Part shown: positions 45,080 to 55,600 of the stretch, piece after piece
Layout of the letters: every line of letters begins with the position of its first letter
Position numbering within the stretch: position 1 is the first letter of the stretch
NCBI GenBank assembly: GCA_050296935.1
Contig: JBNKRV010000108.1
Span: 1-56,262, forward strand
DNA length: 56,262 bases
Origin: Saccharicrinis sp050296935
Lineage (GTDB): Bacteria; Bacteroidota; Bacteroidia; Bacteroidales; Marinilabiliaceae
Reading direction: 5' to 3'
Position numbers and translations under genes: made by a program
Notes under the pieces: generated by a model
Database searches by the model: none
Told to the model about the DNA's origin: nothing
Seen by the model: the letters and a program-made list of their open reading frames with translations, nothing else

Positions 45080-45285
45080 GCGATATTCTTTTTATATCTC
45101 CTTAGGTCTGCAAAACTTGACTAATGAATAGAAACAGTTATTTTTTTCTTCTGCAATACGCATGCAATAGAACACTTTTACTATTTTATTTAATTATAGC
45201 TATTTCTAATATATCAGGAACTAACCTTTAATACAAAAAGAAATAAACAATCAAATTTATTATAATATAGAGGAAGAAAAAAAAT

Positions 45286-45653
45286 AGTAAGTCTGTAAGC
45301 CGGGTTCTGTCATCCCCAAAAGGATTGTCTATCATTTGTCTAGGATTATAGTCACCCATAACCTCAAGCAACCTACCCCTCATGACTGTATAACACCAAA
45401 GCGAGCAGCTCTGTATTCATCTGAAAATCATGATATATTTGGTCTTGCAATCCATAAGATACACGGCTATCTATGTTACCATAAATACCGGTGAGCTCTT
45501 ACCTCACCTTTTCACCCTTATCCGGTACAATACCGGACGGTTATTTTCTGTTGCATTACTATACCCTCACAGGTATCTTCCGGTTAGGAAGCATGGTGCT
45601 CTGTATTGCCCGGACTTTCCTCCACAGTATAAGTGGCGATAGACCGACTTACT
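45286..45653 (-). ncRNA. rnpB: RNase P RNA, bacterial type A
   Basis: The minus strand has the universal core of RNase P RNA: GTGGAGGAAAGTCCGGGC near the 5' end (about 45629-45609), AGCACCATGCTTCCTAACCG, and near the 3' end CAGAACCCGGCTTACAGAC (about 45309-45291). The 5' AATAGTAAGTC and 3' GACTTACTATT ends pair as helix P1. The total of about 368 bases fits the type. It cuts the 5' leaders of tRNA precursors together with RnpA. The plus-strand open frame 45430-45642 is inside it and is not a gene. Confidence 0.97.
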
Positions 45654-45661
45654 ATTTTTTA

Positions 45662-45695
45662 CAAATATAGTTAATTATTCTATTTGATAAGGCAA
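45662..45695 (-). promoter_or_regulatory. rnpB promoter
   Basis: On the minus strand TATATTTG (45669-45662) is an exact TAnnTTTG -7 element 8 bases before the RNA 5' end, and TTG lies at 45695-45693. The spacing of 23 is at the long end of the normal range. It overlaps the 3' end of the SPOR gene just upstream on the same strand. Confidence 0.7.
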
Positions 45696-46310
45696 ATAAG
45701 AATCAAGCTCTGTGATATACGCATCTTTATAACCCAGAGATATTATTGAGGGTAGTTCTATAACAGCATCCTCATATTTATATTCTCCAACAGTATATCT
45801 GTAAATTTTATCCTGCAGGTAAAACTCCTTTACGCTTTCAACTCCTTTAAAATAACTTAAATAAACAGGAAATCTAAAAGCGCTAAGCTGAATGGTATAA
45901 GTTTTATTAGGATCTGGCTTAAATCCCTTTGGAACACCCCTATTTTGTCCTTTTAAAATATAGTTATGTGTATTCACAATAAAAGCTTGATGATATCCTA
46001 AATCCTTATAATATATAAGTTCATTTTCGGCCTCCTTATGCGATGTAAAACTACCAACACAATACCTTGTATACCCATCCGAACAATTAAACTCTCGTGC
46101 CTCTTCAACATTTTTAAAGAACGAAGGATCTTCAGCCGGAAATTTTAAAGCAATAATCTGTATAGCATAATCAGCCGAAGTAGGAACCGAAAATACACTC
46201 ACTATTTTTTTTGAAGTCCTTAAGGATGCCAGCTTATCAACATGCTTTTGTGCAAATACATGTCCATAAAACGTAAAGAATGCGAGAATTAATATTTTTA
46301 TTGCTTTCAT
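45675..46310 (-). CDS. Periplasmic SPOR-like protein
   Basis: The protein has 211 residues from the ATG at 46310 (MKAIKILILAFFTFYGHVFAQ is the signal peptide); a start 7 codons earlier is open but less likely. Two related segments of about 75 residues follow. Each starts with an aligned YAIQIIALKFP or YTIQLSAFRFP, continues with FFKNVEEAREF or YFKGVESVKEF and RYCVGSF or RYTVGEY, and ends with YKDLGYHQAFI or IISLGYKDAYI. This is the SPOR-type fold as used in Bacteroidota, where it can bind peptidoglycan. The gene follows the PorE-like gene on the same strand, so an envelope role with type IX secretion parts is likely. Confidence 0.8.
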   Translation of the reverse strand: MKAIKILILAFFTFYGHVFAQKHVDKLASLRTSKKIVSVFSVPTSADYAIQIIALKFPAEDPSFFKNVEEAREFNCSDGYTRYCVGSFTSHKEAENELIYYKDLGYHQAFIVNTHNYILKGQNRGVPKGFKPDPNKTYTIQLSAFRFPVYLSYFKGVESVKEFYLQDKIYRYTVGEYKYEDAVIELPSIISLGYKDAYITELDSYLPYQIE

Positions 46311-46469
46311 TAGTCTAAATTTAAACTTCATTTTAATGATAGAACATTATTTCTATCAATAAACTCATTAGTTGTTCATTCCTGAATGGTCAACCCTGAA
46401 TTCAATTATATATCGCTTGAATTATTTACTTTTTAATGTTATTAATAAAAAGCAAATCAAAATTATACT

Positions 46470-48491
46470 TTACTTTTTAACTCTCCAAACCACCACTTCA
46501 ATTCTTCTATTTTTCAACTGTTCCTCCTCACTACACAAAGTACCTCTTTTACATTTGTTTACCAGATACCTCTCTCCATAACCACGTGGAATTGTTGCAT
46601 CTCCATCTACTCCCTTACTCATCAACATATTTTCAACTTTTTCACCCATGTGCTGTGAGGTCATTAAATTATCCAACTTACTACCTCTTGCATCTGTATG
46701 AGAATTAAGCTTCACAACCAACTGAGGATTTCTCTGAAGATATGTAGCTAATCTGCCCAATGTTTTTTTACTTTCTTCAGTTAATTCAGTACCAACATAA
46801 TACAATACCATTCCACTGATATCATCTAAAACATCATCATTAAATATTGGAGTAAGAGATAATCCGTTATCATTCAAATCCGATATCTCCTTTATATTTA
46901 CAATCATTCGTTTTGAATTGAAGTCTCCTTCCTTGGAAAATAAAAGCTCAAATTCCTGTCCGTCCTTTTTATATTCATCTGGAATAACAATGTTAAATAA
47001 ACCCTCTGCATTTGAAACGCCGGAAGCAACCACCTGACCACTTACATCATCAACAATTTCAACATTCACACCCTCAATAGGATCATTATTATACGTTGAT
47101 TTAACTTTTGCCATAAAGGACGATGGAAACATAGAAAGATCTGGTTTCGCTTGTTCAACAACAGGCTTATCTACAACAACCGAATCCTCCTCCGGTAAAT
47201 CTCCCAGCACTATTTCATCACCTTCTTTTGGTTCTTCCTCTTCTTCAGAACCGATATAATTTACGGTAAAAATATTGTCAGCATTATTCCTCCTTGTACT
47301 CGACAAAAATCCAACCTTAGGATTCTTTGGATTGATTACATAAGCAAAATCATCATAAGAGGAATTAAATGGTTGAAGCATATTCTGTATGTTCTTCCAG
47401 CTTCCATCAATATATTCGGCCTTAAATAAATCTAAGGCACCAAAACCAATATGTCCATTTGAAGAGAAATACAAAACATTGTCTTTACTAAGAAATGGAA
47501 ACACTTCATCACCATAAGTATTCACCTCCGGTCCAAGATTTTTAACTGCACCATACATACCACCTCTAAGTCTTTCAACTCTGTATATATCCTTTCCTCC
47601 ATAACCACCTCGGGCATTTGAAACAAAGTATAAATATTTATCGTCTGGCGATACTGCAGGATGACCATAATCAAACTCATCACTAATAAAAGGTAGTTCT
47701 GTTTCATTTCCCCAGTCTTTACCATCATGGGTAACCTTAAAAAGTTTCAATCTACTTTCTCCACCTTTTATTCTAACAACCTTTGTATAGTACATGGTAT
47801 TGTAATCAGAAGTAAAAGAGATAGCTCCGATATGATATGGAAAAACCAAAGCTTTTGAAAACAACTTACCTGGTTGAATTTCATTGTCTTTTAATTCAGA
47901 ATAATACAAGTTTAAAAATGATTTCCCCTGACGGTCCACATTTTTTGTCCCTTCCTCAGAAGACGAATAAACCACTCCATTTTTATAATACTGAATACCA
48001 AAAGATTGTCCAAAAGTCAGAATAATAGAAGGGTTAACCCTATAAGGTTCTTGATCCAAGTGATCATTAGCCCATTTACAGGATTCTATCAGGTCATTTA
48101 CTTCTGTTGGATTTGCACCTTGAGCCACCGATTTTTTATACCAACTAATAGCACCAAAATCATCATCTCCATATAATCCGGATTTGTGCAATACTTTTGC
48201 ATATATAAAAACATCTTCTCCTGTTAATTCATCCTCCAGATCAAGATATATTGTCAAAGCTCTTTCTATATTATTCAACTCATAATAACACCGACCCATT
48301 TTTTTTAATATATTAACAGGAAGGGATTCTCCGTTATTCTGAGCTTCTAAATAATATGATAACGCTCTATAATACTCTGCTTTATCGAAATAGTTATTTC
48401 CTTTTTTAATATCCTTGCTTTGCGCATTCATACTTTGAATACTAAAACAAAATACTAAAGAAAAAACTATGTATTGAATAATCTTCTTCAT
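46470..48491 (-). CDS. PorE-like OmpA family protein (TPR, PD40, OmpA)
   Basis: The protein has 673 residues from the ATG at 48491 (MKKIIQYIVFSLVFCFSIQS signal); the frame is open 9 codons higher. Domains in order: TPRs at about 25-135 (KKGNNYFDKAEYYRALSYYL), a WD40-like PD40 propeller at about 170-420 (GHPAVSPDDKYLYFVSNARG, EVFPFLSKDNVLYFSSNGH), a carboxypeptidase-regulatory-like domain at about 455-535, and a C-terminal OmpA domain at about 550-670 that binds peptidoglycan (KLNSHTDARGS, then NRRIEVVVWRVKK). This is the order of PorE of Porphyromonas, a peptidoglycan-anchored part of the type IX secretion apparatus. It lies after porP/sprF. Confidence 0.9.
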   Translation of the reverse strand: MKKIIQYIVFSLVFCFSIQSMNAQSKDIKKGNNYFDKAEYYRALSYYLEAQNNGESLPVNILKKMGRCYYELNNIERALTIYLDLEDELTGEDVFIYAKVLHKSGLYGDDDFGAISWYKKSVAQGANPTEVNDLIESCKWANDHLDQEPYRVNPSIILTFGQSFGIQYYKNGVVYSSSEEGTKNVDRQGKSFLNLYYSELKDNEIQPGKLFSKALVFPYHIGAISFTSDYNTMYYTKVVRIKGGESRLKLFKVTHDGKDWGNETELPFISDEFDYGHPAVSPDDKYLYFVSNARGGYGGKDIYRVERLRGGMYGAVKNLGPEVNTYGDEVFPFLSKDNVLYFSSNGHIGFGALDLFKAEYIDGSWKNIQNMLQPFNSSYDDFAYVINPKNPKVGFLSSTRRNNADNIFTVNYIGSEEEEEPKEGDEIVLGDLPEEDSVVVDKPVVEQAKPDLSMFPSSFMAKVKSTYNNDPIEGVNVEIVDDVSGQVVASGVSNAEGLFNIVIPDEYKKDGQEFELLFSKEGDFNSKRMIVNIKEISDLNDNGLSLTPIFNDDVLDDISGMVLYYVGTELTEESKKTLGRLATYLQRNPQLVVKLNSHTDARGSKLDNLMTSQHMGEKVENMLMSKGVDGDATIPRGYGERYLVNKCKRGTLCSEEEQLKNRRIEVVVWRVKK

Positions 48492-48648
48492 AATAAAAGA
48501 TATTAATTCTATGGTCAAATCAAAACCCTCAAAGAGTTCAATAAATAAGGCTAACTCTAATTAGGAAAGGAAAAAAATATGATACTGTTTATTAATAACC
48601 AAATAATGATACTGTGATAAATATATACCACTTCAGATTAATAAAATT

Positions 48649-49611
48649 CTAAAAATACCTGATTGAACGCATTCCGGCTCTACGATTAAAAGTAAAATCA
48701 AACTGAATACATATTTCATGTGAGCCAAATTTGGCATATTTATTTAATGAATTCAAAGAATAATCAAATGAATACCTGAATGTATATGGCGATTTTTTAT
48801 TAGGCTTGACTTCTGCGAGAAATACCAGGTCTGAAATTGAACGATATGCGATACCAAGCCATAGGGTTTCCATTAATAAAACATTACCAGAAACATCAAA
48901 TTGCAATGGTGCACCATATATCTCTCTAAATAAAAGTGTAGGTTTCACTTTAACATCCTGCCAATCAAAAATATATCCTCCATATAAAAACATGGTAACA
49001 TTTTTTAAATCAAGCTTATTCTTAAGAGCTTGATTGGCTTCATCGAATTGGTTCGAAAACATTTTCGGTATTGAGAATCCTGCGAAATAATTCTCTCCAT
49101 AATAATAGGAACCAAAACCAACATTTAAACCAAAATTAGATTCTTTCCCAAAAAATATGGGATCTCCGTATTGTTCTGTTATAGCTTTCGTTCCGTCATA
49201 TATATGAGAACTTACTCCTAATTGTAGTCCAAATGAGATAAATGTACCACGCCTATCAAGTTGCAATTTGTATGACACAGCCGCCATTGCATCAATTGTG
49301 TTCGAAAAACCAACCACATCATTCATAATCGACAAACCAACACCTAAATCTGTATCTTCTATAGGTCCATGAACATTAATAGATTGGTTCATTGGAGCTC
49401 CTTCAAAACCAACCCATTGATTTCGACCAATGATTAGTCCGCTAATTACATCACGAGTACCATTATACGCAGGGTTTAACAAACCTTGATTTGCAACATA
49501 ATGATTATACTGAGTAATATCCTGAGCGTTACCAACTCCAGAAATCGATATGATCACAGATATTAAAAATACTTTTGTCAGAAAATTGTAATTCATAGTT
49601 TTCATTTTCAA
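48649..49611 (-). CDS. PorP/SprF family outer-membrane protein of type IX secretion
   Basis: The 320-residue protein has a signal peptide (ending SGVGNAQ) and then DITQYNHYVANQGLLNPAYNG, the standard start of mature PorP/SprF proteins. A beta-barrel of about 14 strands follows, ending in FNRRAGMRSIRYF with a terminal Phe. PorP/SprF proteins bind the type B C-terminal domain of one partner substrate and help it through or onto the outer membrane. The gene follows the giant adhesin by 26 bases, as sprF follows sprB in Flavobacterium, so the adhesin is its expected partner. The start could also be 2 or 5 codons later. Confidence 0.92.
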   Translation of the reverse strand: MKMKTMNYNFLTKVFLISVIISISGVGNAQDITQYNHYVANQGLLNPAYNGTRDVISGLIIGRNQWVGFEGAPMNQSINVHGPIEDTDLGVGLSIMNDVVGFSNTIDAMAAVSYKLQLDRRGTFISFGLQLGVSSHIYDGTKAITEQYGDPIFFGKESNFGLNVGFGSYYYGENYFAGFSIPKMFSNQFDEANQALKNKLDLKNVTMFLYGGYIFDWQDVKVKPTLLFREIYGAPLQFDVSGNVLLMETLWLGIAYRSISDLVFLAEVKPNKKSPYTFRYSFDYSLNSLNKYAKFGSHEICIQFDFTFNRRAGMRSIRYF

Positions 49612-49637
49612 TGAATAAAGTTTTAAATGAGGAATTT

Positions 49638-52600
49638 CTACCTTCTCAACTCAACATATCCATTATATTCTTTTCTCTTCACATCTCCATCTTCATTTAC
49701 TTCAACAGAGAATACATAGAAATATGTTCCATTTGGTAAATCACTACCTATTGATACCATATTTGCAGTTGTTGACTTTCCATCCCACCATTCATTATCC
49801 TGTCCATATTTTATACCTTTTGAACGATACACAAGCGTTCCCCATCTATTAAATACTTCTAAGTTGGATTTTTCAGCAGATATACCATTACCTTCTATTC
49901 CTGTAATTATATATAAATCATTTATACCGTCACCATTCGGAGAAAAAGCATTCGGAATAATAAACGACTTCTGCTCTGCAATCATTTCATTTCCAACATA
50001 AACATATACAGTAGCTGTATCTCTTCTTTCAATGGATTTATTAAGCTCTTCATCAATGTTTGATACTACATATTGAATTTTATCCTTTCCATAGAAACCT
50101 GGTATTTTGTTCAATGTTAATTCTCCTGTAATAGTATCAATGGTATATACCCCAACGTACTTATTACTAACTGATTCTACTTCATGTTCCTCTCCATCTT
50201 TATCAATATCCAATAACCTAAATCTGATATTCGTAATTTCAGGATTTATAGTCACGCTATAATCTTTCCAATACTTATCTATGACAAGGTATGATGGATC
50301 ATCTGAACTAAAATACCCTCCTTCTGTATATGGTATAACTTTAGATTCTCCTGCAACAACATAAATGAGATTATCATTCTTACGCACGGACACAGTATCC
50401 ACCTGAATATTATTAGCAATATTTAAGGTGTCATCGAAGGCGACTAATGATCCAAAATCTTTATTTCCAAATTCAAATGATCCCGATCCTCCATTATCAA
50501 AACTATTCTCACAATATGGATAATTGCCACTTACAGCAATAATGGAATAATCCCCAGCTTCATCAATTGCCTTAAAGCATAACTTATCCCCATCTCCAAC
50601 TAGCTGATCAACAAGTACTCCATCACTATCATACAATTGATAATTTACATCAGATTCTGTCGGATAAATACACAAGGCATCCTCTACAGTACATTCCGGT
50701 TCATTTATTGATCCGCAAAATACATCTCGGTTAACTGTTGGCAATAATGATTCTTTAATTTCTAAAGTATCATTATACCAAACTTTACAACCTGTCTCAT
50801 AAAGCAATGCAGTAACAGTATAACCTCCTTTGCCAATATTTTTTGTGAAAGTTTGATCAGAACCATTTCCGATTAAAACATCCAATACATTCTCAATATC
50901 AATTGTATCAACTAAGAAATATGCTACATCTTGCTGTGTATTTTCAATACTAACTTCAATATTATCACCACCTTCACAATAAACTAAATCATTAGTATTT
51001 ACTTTAAAATCAGAAGGTACGTCATTATAAGCTACATCAATCATACCCATAGATAAATCACAAGTATTTCCAGACATTGCAATAACTTCATAAATCACAT
51101 CACCACTAACAGACTCAGTAACATTCCATGAAATTGCTTCTCCCGAAACACTTGTAAGTGTATCATTTACAGCTATTCCATCCGCTTCCAGTCTATATTG
51201 TCTTCCTGGTTCAGAATCCTCTAATGAAATAACCGGACTTATATTTCCACATACTTTTGCATTATCAACAACTAGATTATGCTCTGTTGGTGAAGTAGCC
51301 AGATTGATAACTATTTCCTTATTATTATTAATTTGATTAACACATGCATCACCTCCTCTTGAAGACCAAACTGTATAAATTCCTTCAGATAAAGCCTGTG
51401 GAAAATCAATAACCTCAGGAGTATTGATATCCATATTAGTTCCTATAACCTCTGAAATAACAATTCCATTTTCATCAATAATCTGATAGGTTACATTGTT
51501 CTCATTATTTTCTAATTGAACATATATACCGTCTTCACCTTCACAATAAGTATCATTGCTGAGTGAAACAATATTAACATCAACTGGTTGAGTTTTTTCA
51601 ACAACAACCACTTCACTATTCATACTTGAGGTACATCCCTTATCTGTAGTTGCCAGGAAAGTATAAGTTCCTTCCTGATATACAACATATTTTAATGAAT
51701 CATTAGTGATATGACCTGGTATTACTGTAAGATTATCCAGAATACCGCTTCCATCATCAAATTGTAATGTATAGTTATAATTTACTTCAGAGCCTACCAA
51801 TCCTAATAAAGCACCATCGTTATTTACATCACAAGTCTGACCTGAACCAAACATCGGGAACGAAACCGGAAGTGGATTTACATTTAAAACAACCCGGTTT
51901 GCCATTTCCAGATCACATGAAGTTGATCTTCCCATCACGTAATATTCACCTTCTTCGCCCACAGGACTATAAGTAATTGCATCACCGTCACCAATAATTG
52001 ATTCAACAAAATCAGAATCTCCAACCTTCCATAACTCATAGGTAACCCCTGACTCGGTATCCGCTAATCCAAAGCTCACACCCGGATCACCATTACAAAT
52101 CTCACCAGAACCGGTAACTGTTTGTTTTTCAATAACTCCTATAATATTTACCTTTACAGTATCTGTTAAATACAATGAACATCCATTTTTAACAGCTTCA
52201 ACTGTATATACAGCATCATTTGTATCAACAATTGGTAAGAAACTTATATCTGTTCCATCTCCAACAACACTTGGAATATTTGCAGCAGGATAATAAACTC
52301 CTCCCTCATATTTAACTAAAGTATAAGATACTCCGACTTCAGAACTTACAACTTGAATTATCAATCCATTAGAACAATCTAAAATTGATGCAGGATCTTT
52401 CGCCAGAAATTTCTGTTGAGGTAATTGTTTTTCAGTAATTACAAACGGACCATTATTCATTGTACTTTCACATGAAGTAACACCATCAGTTTTTCGTCCA
52501 ATGATCATATAAGTACCATCTGAATTAATTTCAAAGTCTAATCTGCTTCCATTTCCATTTTTCCACGATGAACCATATACCCCATTATCAATTTCATACC

Positions 52601-55600
52601 AATTATATTCCACATCGGCTTCTGATTCATTGATATAGATTATTGTTGATTCTCCAGTACAGAATTGCGCATCATCATTATATGCATCATATACTACTGG
52701 AAGTGGATCAATAACAACTTGTACTGAATTATTCATTGAACGTGAACATTCTACATCAGGAACAACTGCCTCTACAGTATACGTTCCTTCACTTGCAAAA
52801 GGACCATCGAAAAGGATTGGTGTTCCTGAAACATTTGTTCCCATAACAGTATCCAAAGGAGTTGTATTATTAAAAAACAATATATAAGCAACACCTTCTT
52901 CCTGATCATCAACACTTATATTAACGCCATCCTCACCAGCACAATAGTGGCCATCGTTTTCAGCCAAAACATTAAAAGCTGTTGGATTTGGTACAATGGA
53001 AACATCCACATTACCTGCCATAGGGAACTGGCATCCGGATGATGACTCAACTCTTACTGTATAAGAACCTTCTGCAGTAACAGAACCAAACGATATAACT
53101 CCATTAGTACCAGGTATAGAAACTCCGGTATCAGCACCATCCAGATACAATTTATAATTAACTGTATTATCCAATGATCCATCCAGTCCAATTTCAACAC
53201 CTGTACCTCCAGCACAATATCTTCCATCCGTTGGATCTAAAGGATCTGCAGGATTTACAGCGAATAAGTTAAATGCAACATCAGAGCCATCTCCATTAAT
53301 AGTTAACGTACCTGTCATATCTTTTGTACAACCCGATGTAGCGTTTTCTGCAGTTATGGTATAAGTACCAATTCCTAATTGGGCACTAAATACAATAGGA
53401 TTGCCATCTGTTCCCGACAGCGTTTCAACGGTTGTACCCTCTAATTGAAGATGATAATCTACACCTGTTTCAGAATCATCTAAAGTAATAACATGTCCTG
53501 CTCCACCATTACATCCTGTTACAGAACCTGTTGGTGTTAGATCAAATACCGTTGGACGTAGATTCTCTTTCACCGTAATCCTATTATTCATTTCCAACCT
53601 CTCAGCTGGAACGGAAGCATAATATGCTTCTACTCTATATTCATCATCACCTAATATATTATCCCACTGTACTGATAGAGGATTCGTCGTATCAAACATA
53701 ATAGAGGCGCCCTCCTGAGCATTATCAGAAGTTCTGAATAGTTCATAGGTAATACCGTCTTGTGGATTGGCTAAATAAACACTTACCCCACCATCTCCTT
53801 CACAATATTCTGTAGCTGTAGCTAATACATCCAATGGTAATATTCCATCAAGAATAGTCAGATTAATACTCGTAGAGGATGAACAGCTATTTCCATCATA
53901 TACATCTACAGTAACTATATCGCCATCAACAGGAACATACGAACCCGTTGAGGTATCATAAGTATTATCACTACTTCTTGATTGAATTATAGTAACATTA
54001 CCACCACTATTCACTGAAAATTCATATTCCGTACCACCTCCTGCAGTAAACGATAAAGGTGTTCCGCTAATAACGGTGTTTGATGGCGAAACACTTAATG
54101 TAGGTATTGGTAAAGAATTTACTGTAGTTGTAATTTCACTCGACAAAGTTGAACATCCGGATGAACTATACGAAACTAAAGCCGTAACAACCTGTCCATC
54201 TGTAAGATTTCTTGTTCCAAACTTTCCATTAGAACTTGGCACCTCGGCACCATCTACATAGAAAGTATATATATCACCTCCTGTTGCCGTAAATGTAATT
54301 GTATCACCAGAACAAATTGTATTATCAATATCTGAACTTGTTAATGAAACAACAGGAATAGGGTTCACTGTTACGGGCACACCAGAACTTGACGCTATAC
54401 AACCAATTGCATCTGTAATTTTAACAGAAACAATATCGTTATTTGCCAAAGTGCTTGTTTTATATTCATCTGAAGCGCCTGGTCCCTGAGCGTTTAGTGC
54501 ATTTACAAAAAACTCATACGTAACTCCACCAGTACCTTTAAAAGTAACCTCCTCAGTATCACATATTGTAGTTTTATCGGCAGTTAAAGTAGCCACAGGT
54601 TTACTTATGGTTATGTCTATAGGAGAACTAGGAGCATTACAATTATTCCCATCATATACTTCAACATAAACTGTAAAATTATTTGTTGAGGAATACTTAA
54701 ATTCATCACTTGCCTGAATTCCCTGTGAAGTTCCATCTACATAAAACTGATAAGTAAACGGTCCGGTACCGGTTGGTGTTGCCTTAAAAGTAACCTCTTC
54801 ACTATCACAAACCGTTGTTTTATCAGCAACCAAAGTAGCAGAAGGTAAGTCATACACACTCATGGTAATTGGATTAGGAGTAGCACTACAGCTCCCTGCA
54901 TATGCAGTAACCGTAACCATATCACCATCTAATAACTGATCTGTTGATAAAGTGTTTGAAGCCCCATCCTGTAAAGTCTCTGTTGCATTTCGTATAAAAA
55001 CATATCTATCGTAAGTAGATGGAGATGCTAAAAAATTAACATTAGAACCTAAACAAATTACATTTTCTCCAGAACTTGTAATTTTTAATTCTGGTACAGG
55101 ATTACTTTTCACGTTCATTGTCATGGATTCAGAAACATCTGTACATGATGTATTAGCATCTGTAACAACTACATAAACTTTATCCTGATCTAACAATAAA
55201 TTATCAGAAGGAGTAACAAATGTACTGGATGATCCATTCTGAACTGAATTGTCAACACCACCTCTTATTAAATGAAAATCATATGTATAAATTCCTGAAC
55301 CATCGGCAGCCGATGCATTAAAGGTTACCGAAGTTCCTGCACAAATAGTAGTTAAGCCTGGTGCAGGAGCACTAACACTAATACCTGCATTTACTTGATT
55401 TACAACAACATCAGTAGTTATTGTTTGTTGACAGGTATTAGCATCTGTAACAACTAATGAATATGTACCTGAATTAATGACGTCTACATTATTAATTACA
55501 GGATTTTGATCAGTATTGTTAGTCCATCCATTTGGTCCAGACCATTCATAACTAACCATACCGGCAGAGCCTCCTGATAAATTAAGATCTTCACCTACAC

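Noticed and set aside
45430..45642. 70-codon plus-strand open frame
   Set aside because: It is the opposite strand of RNase P RNA.
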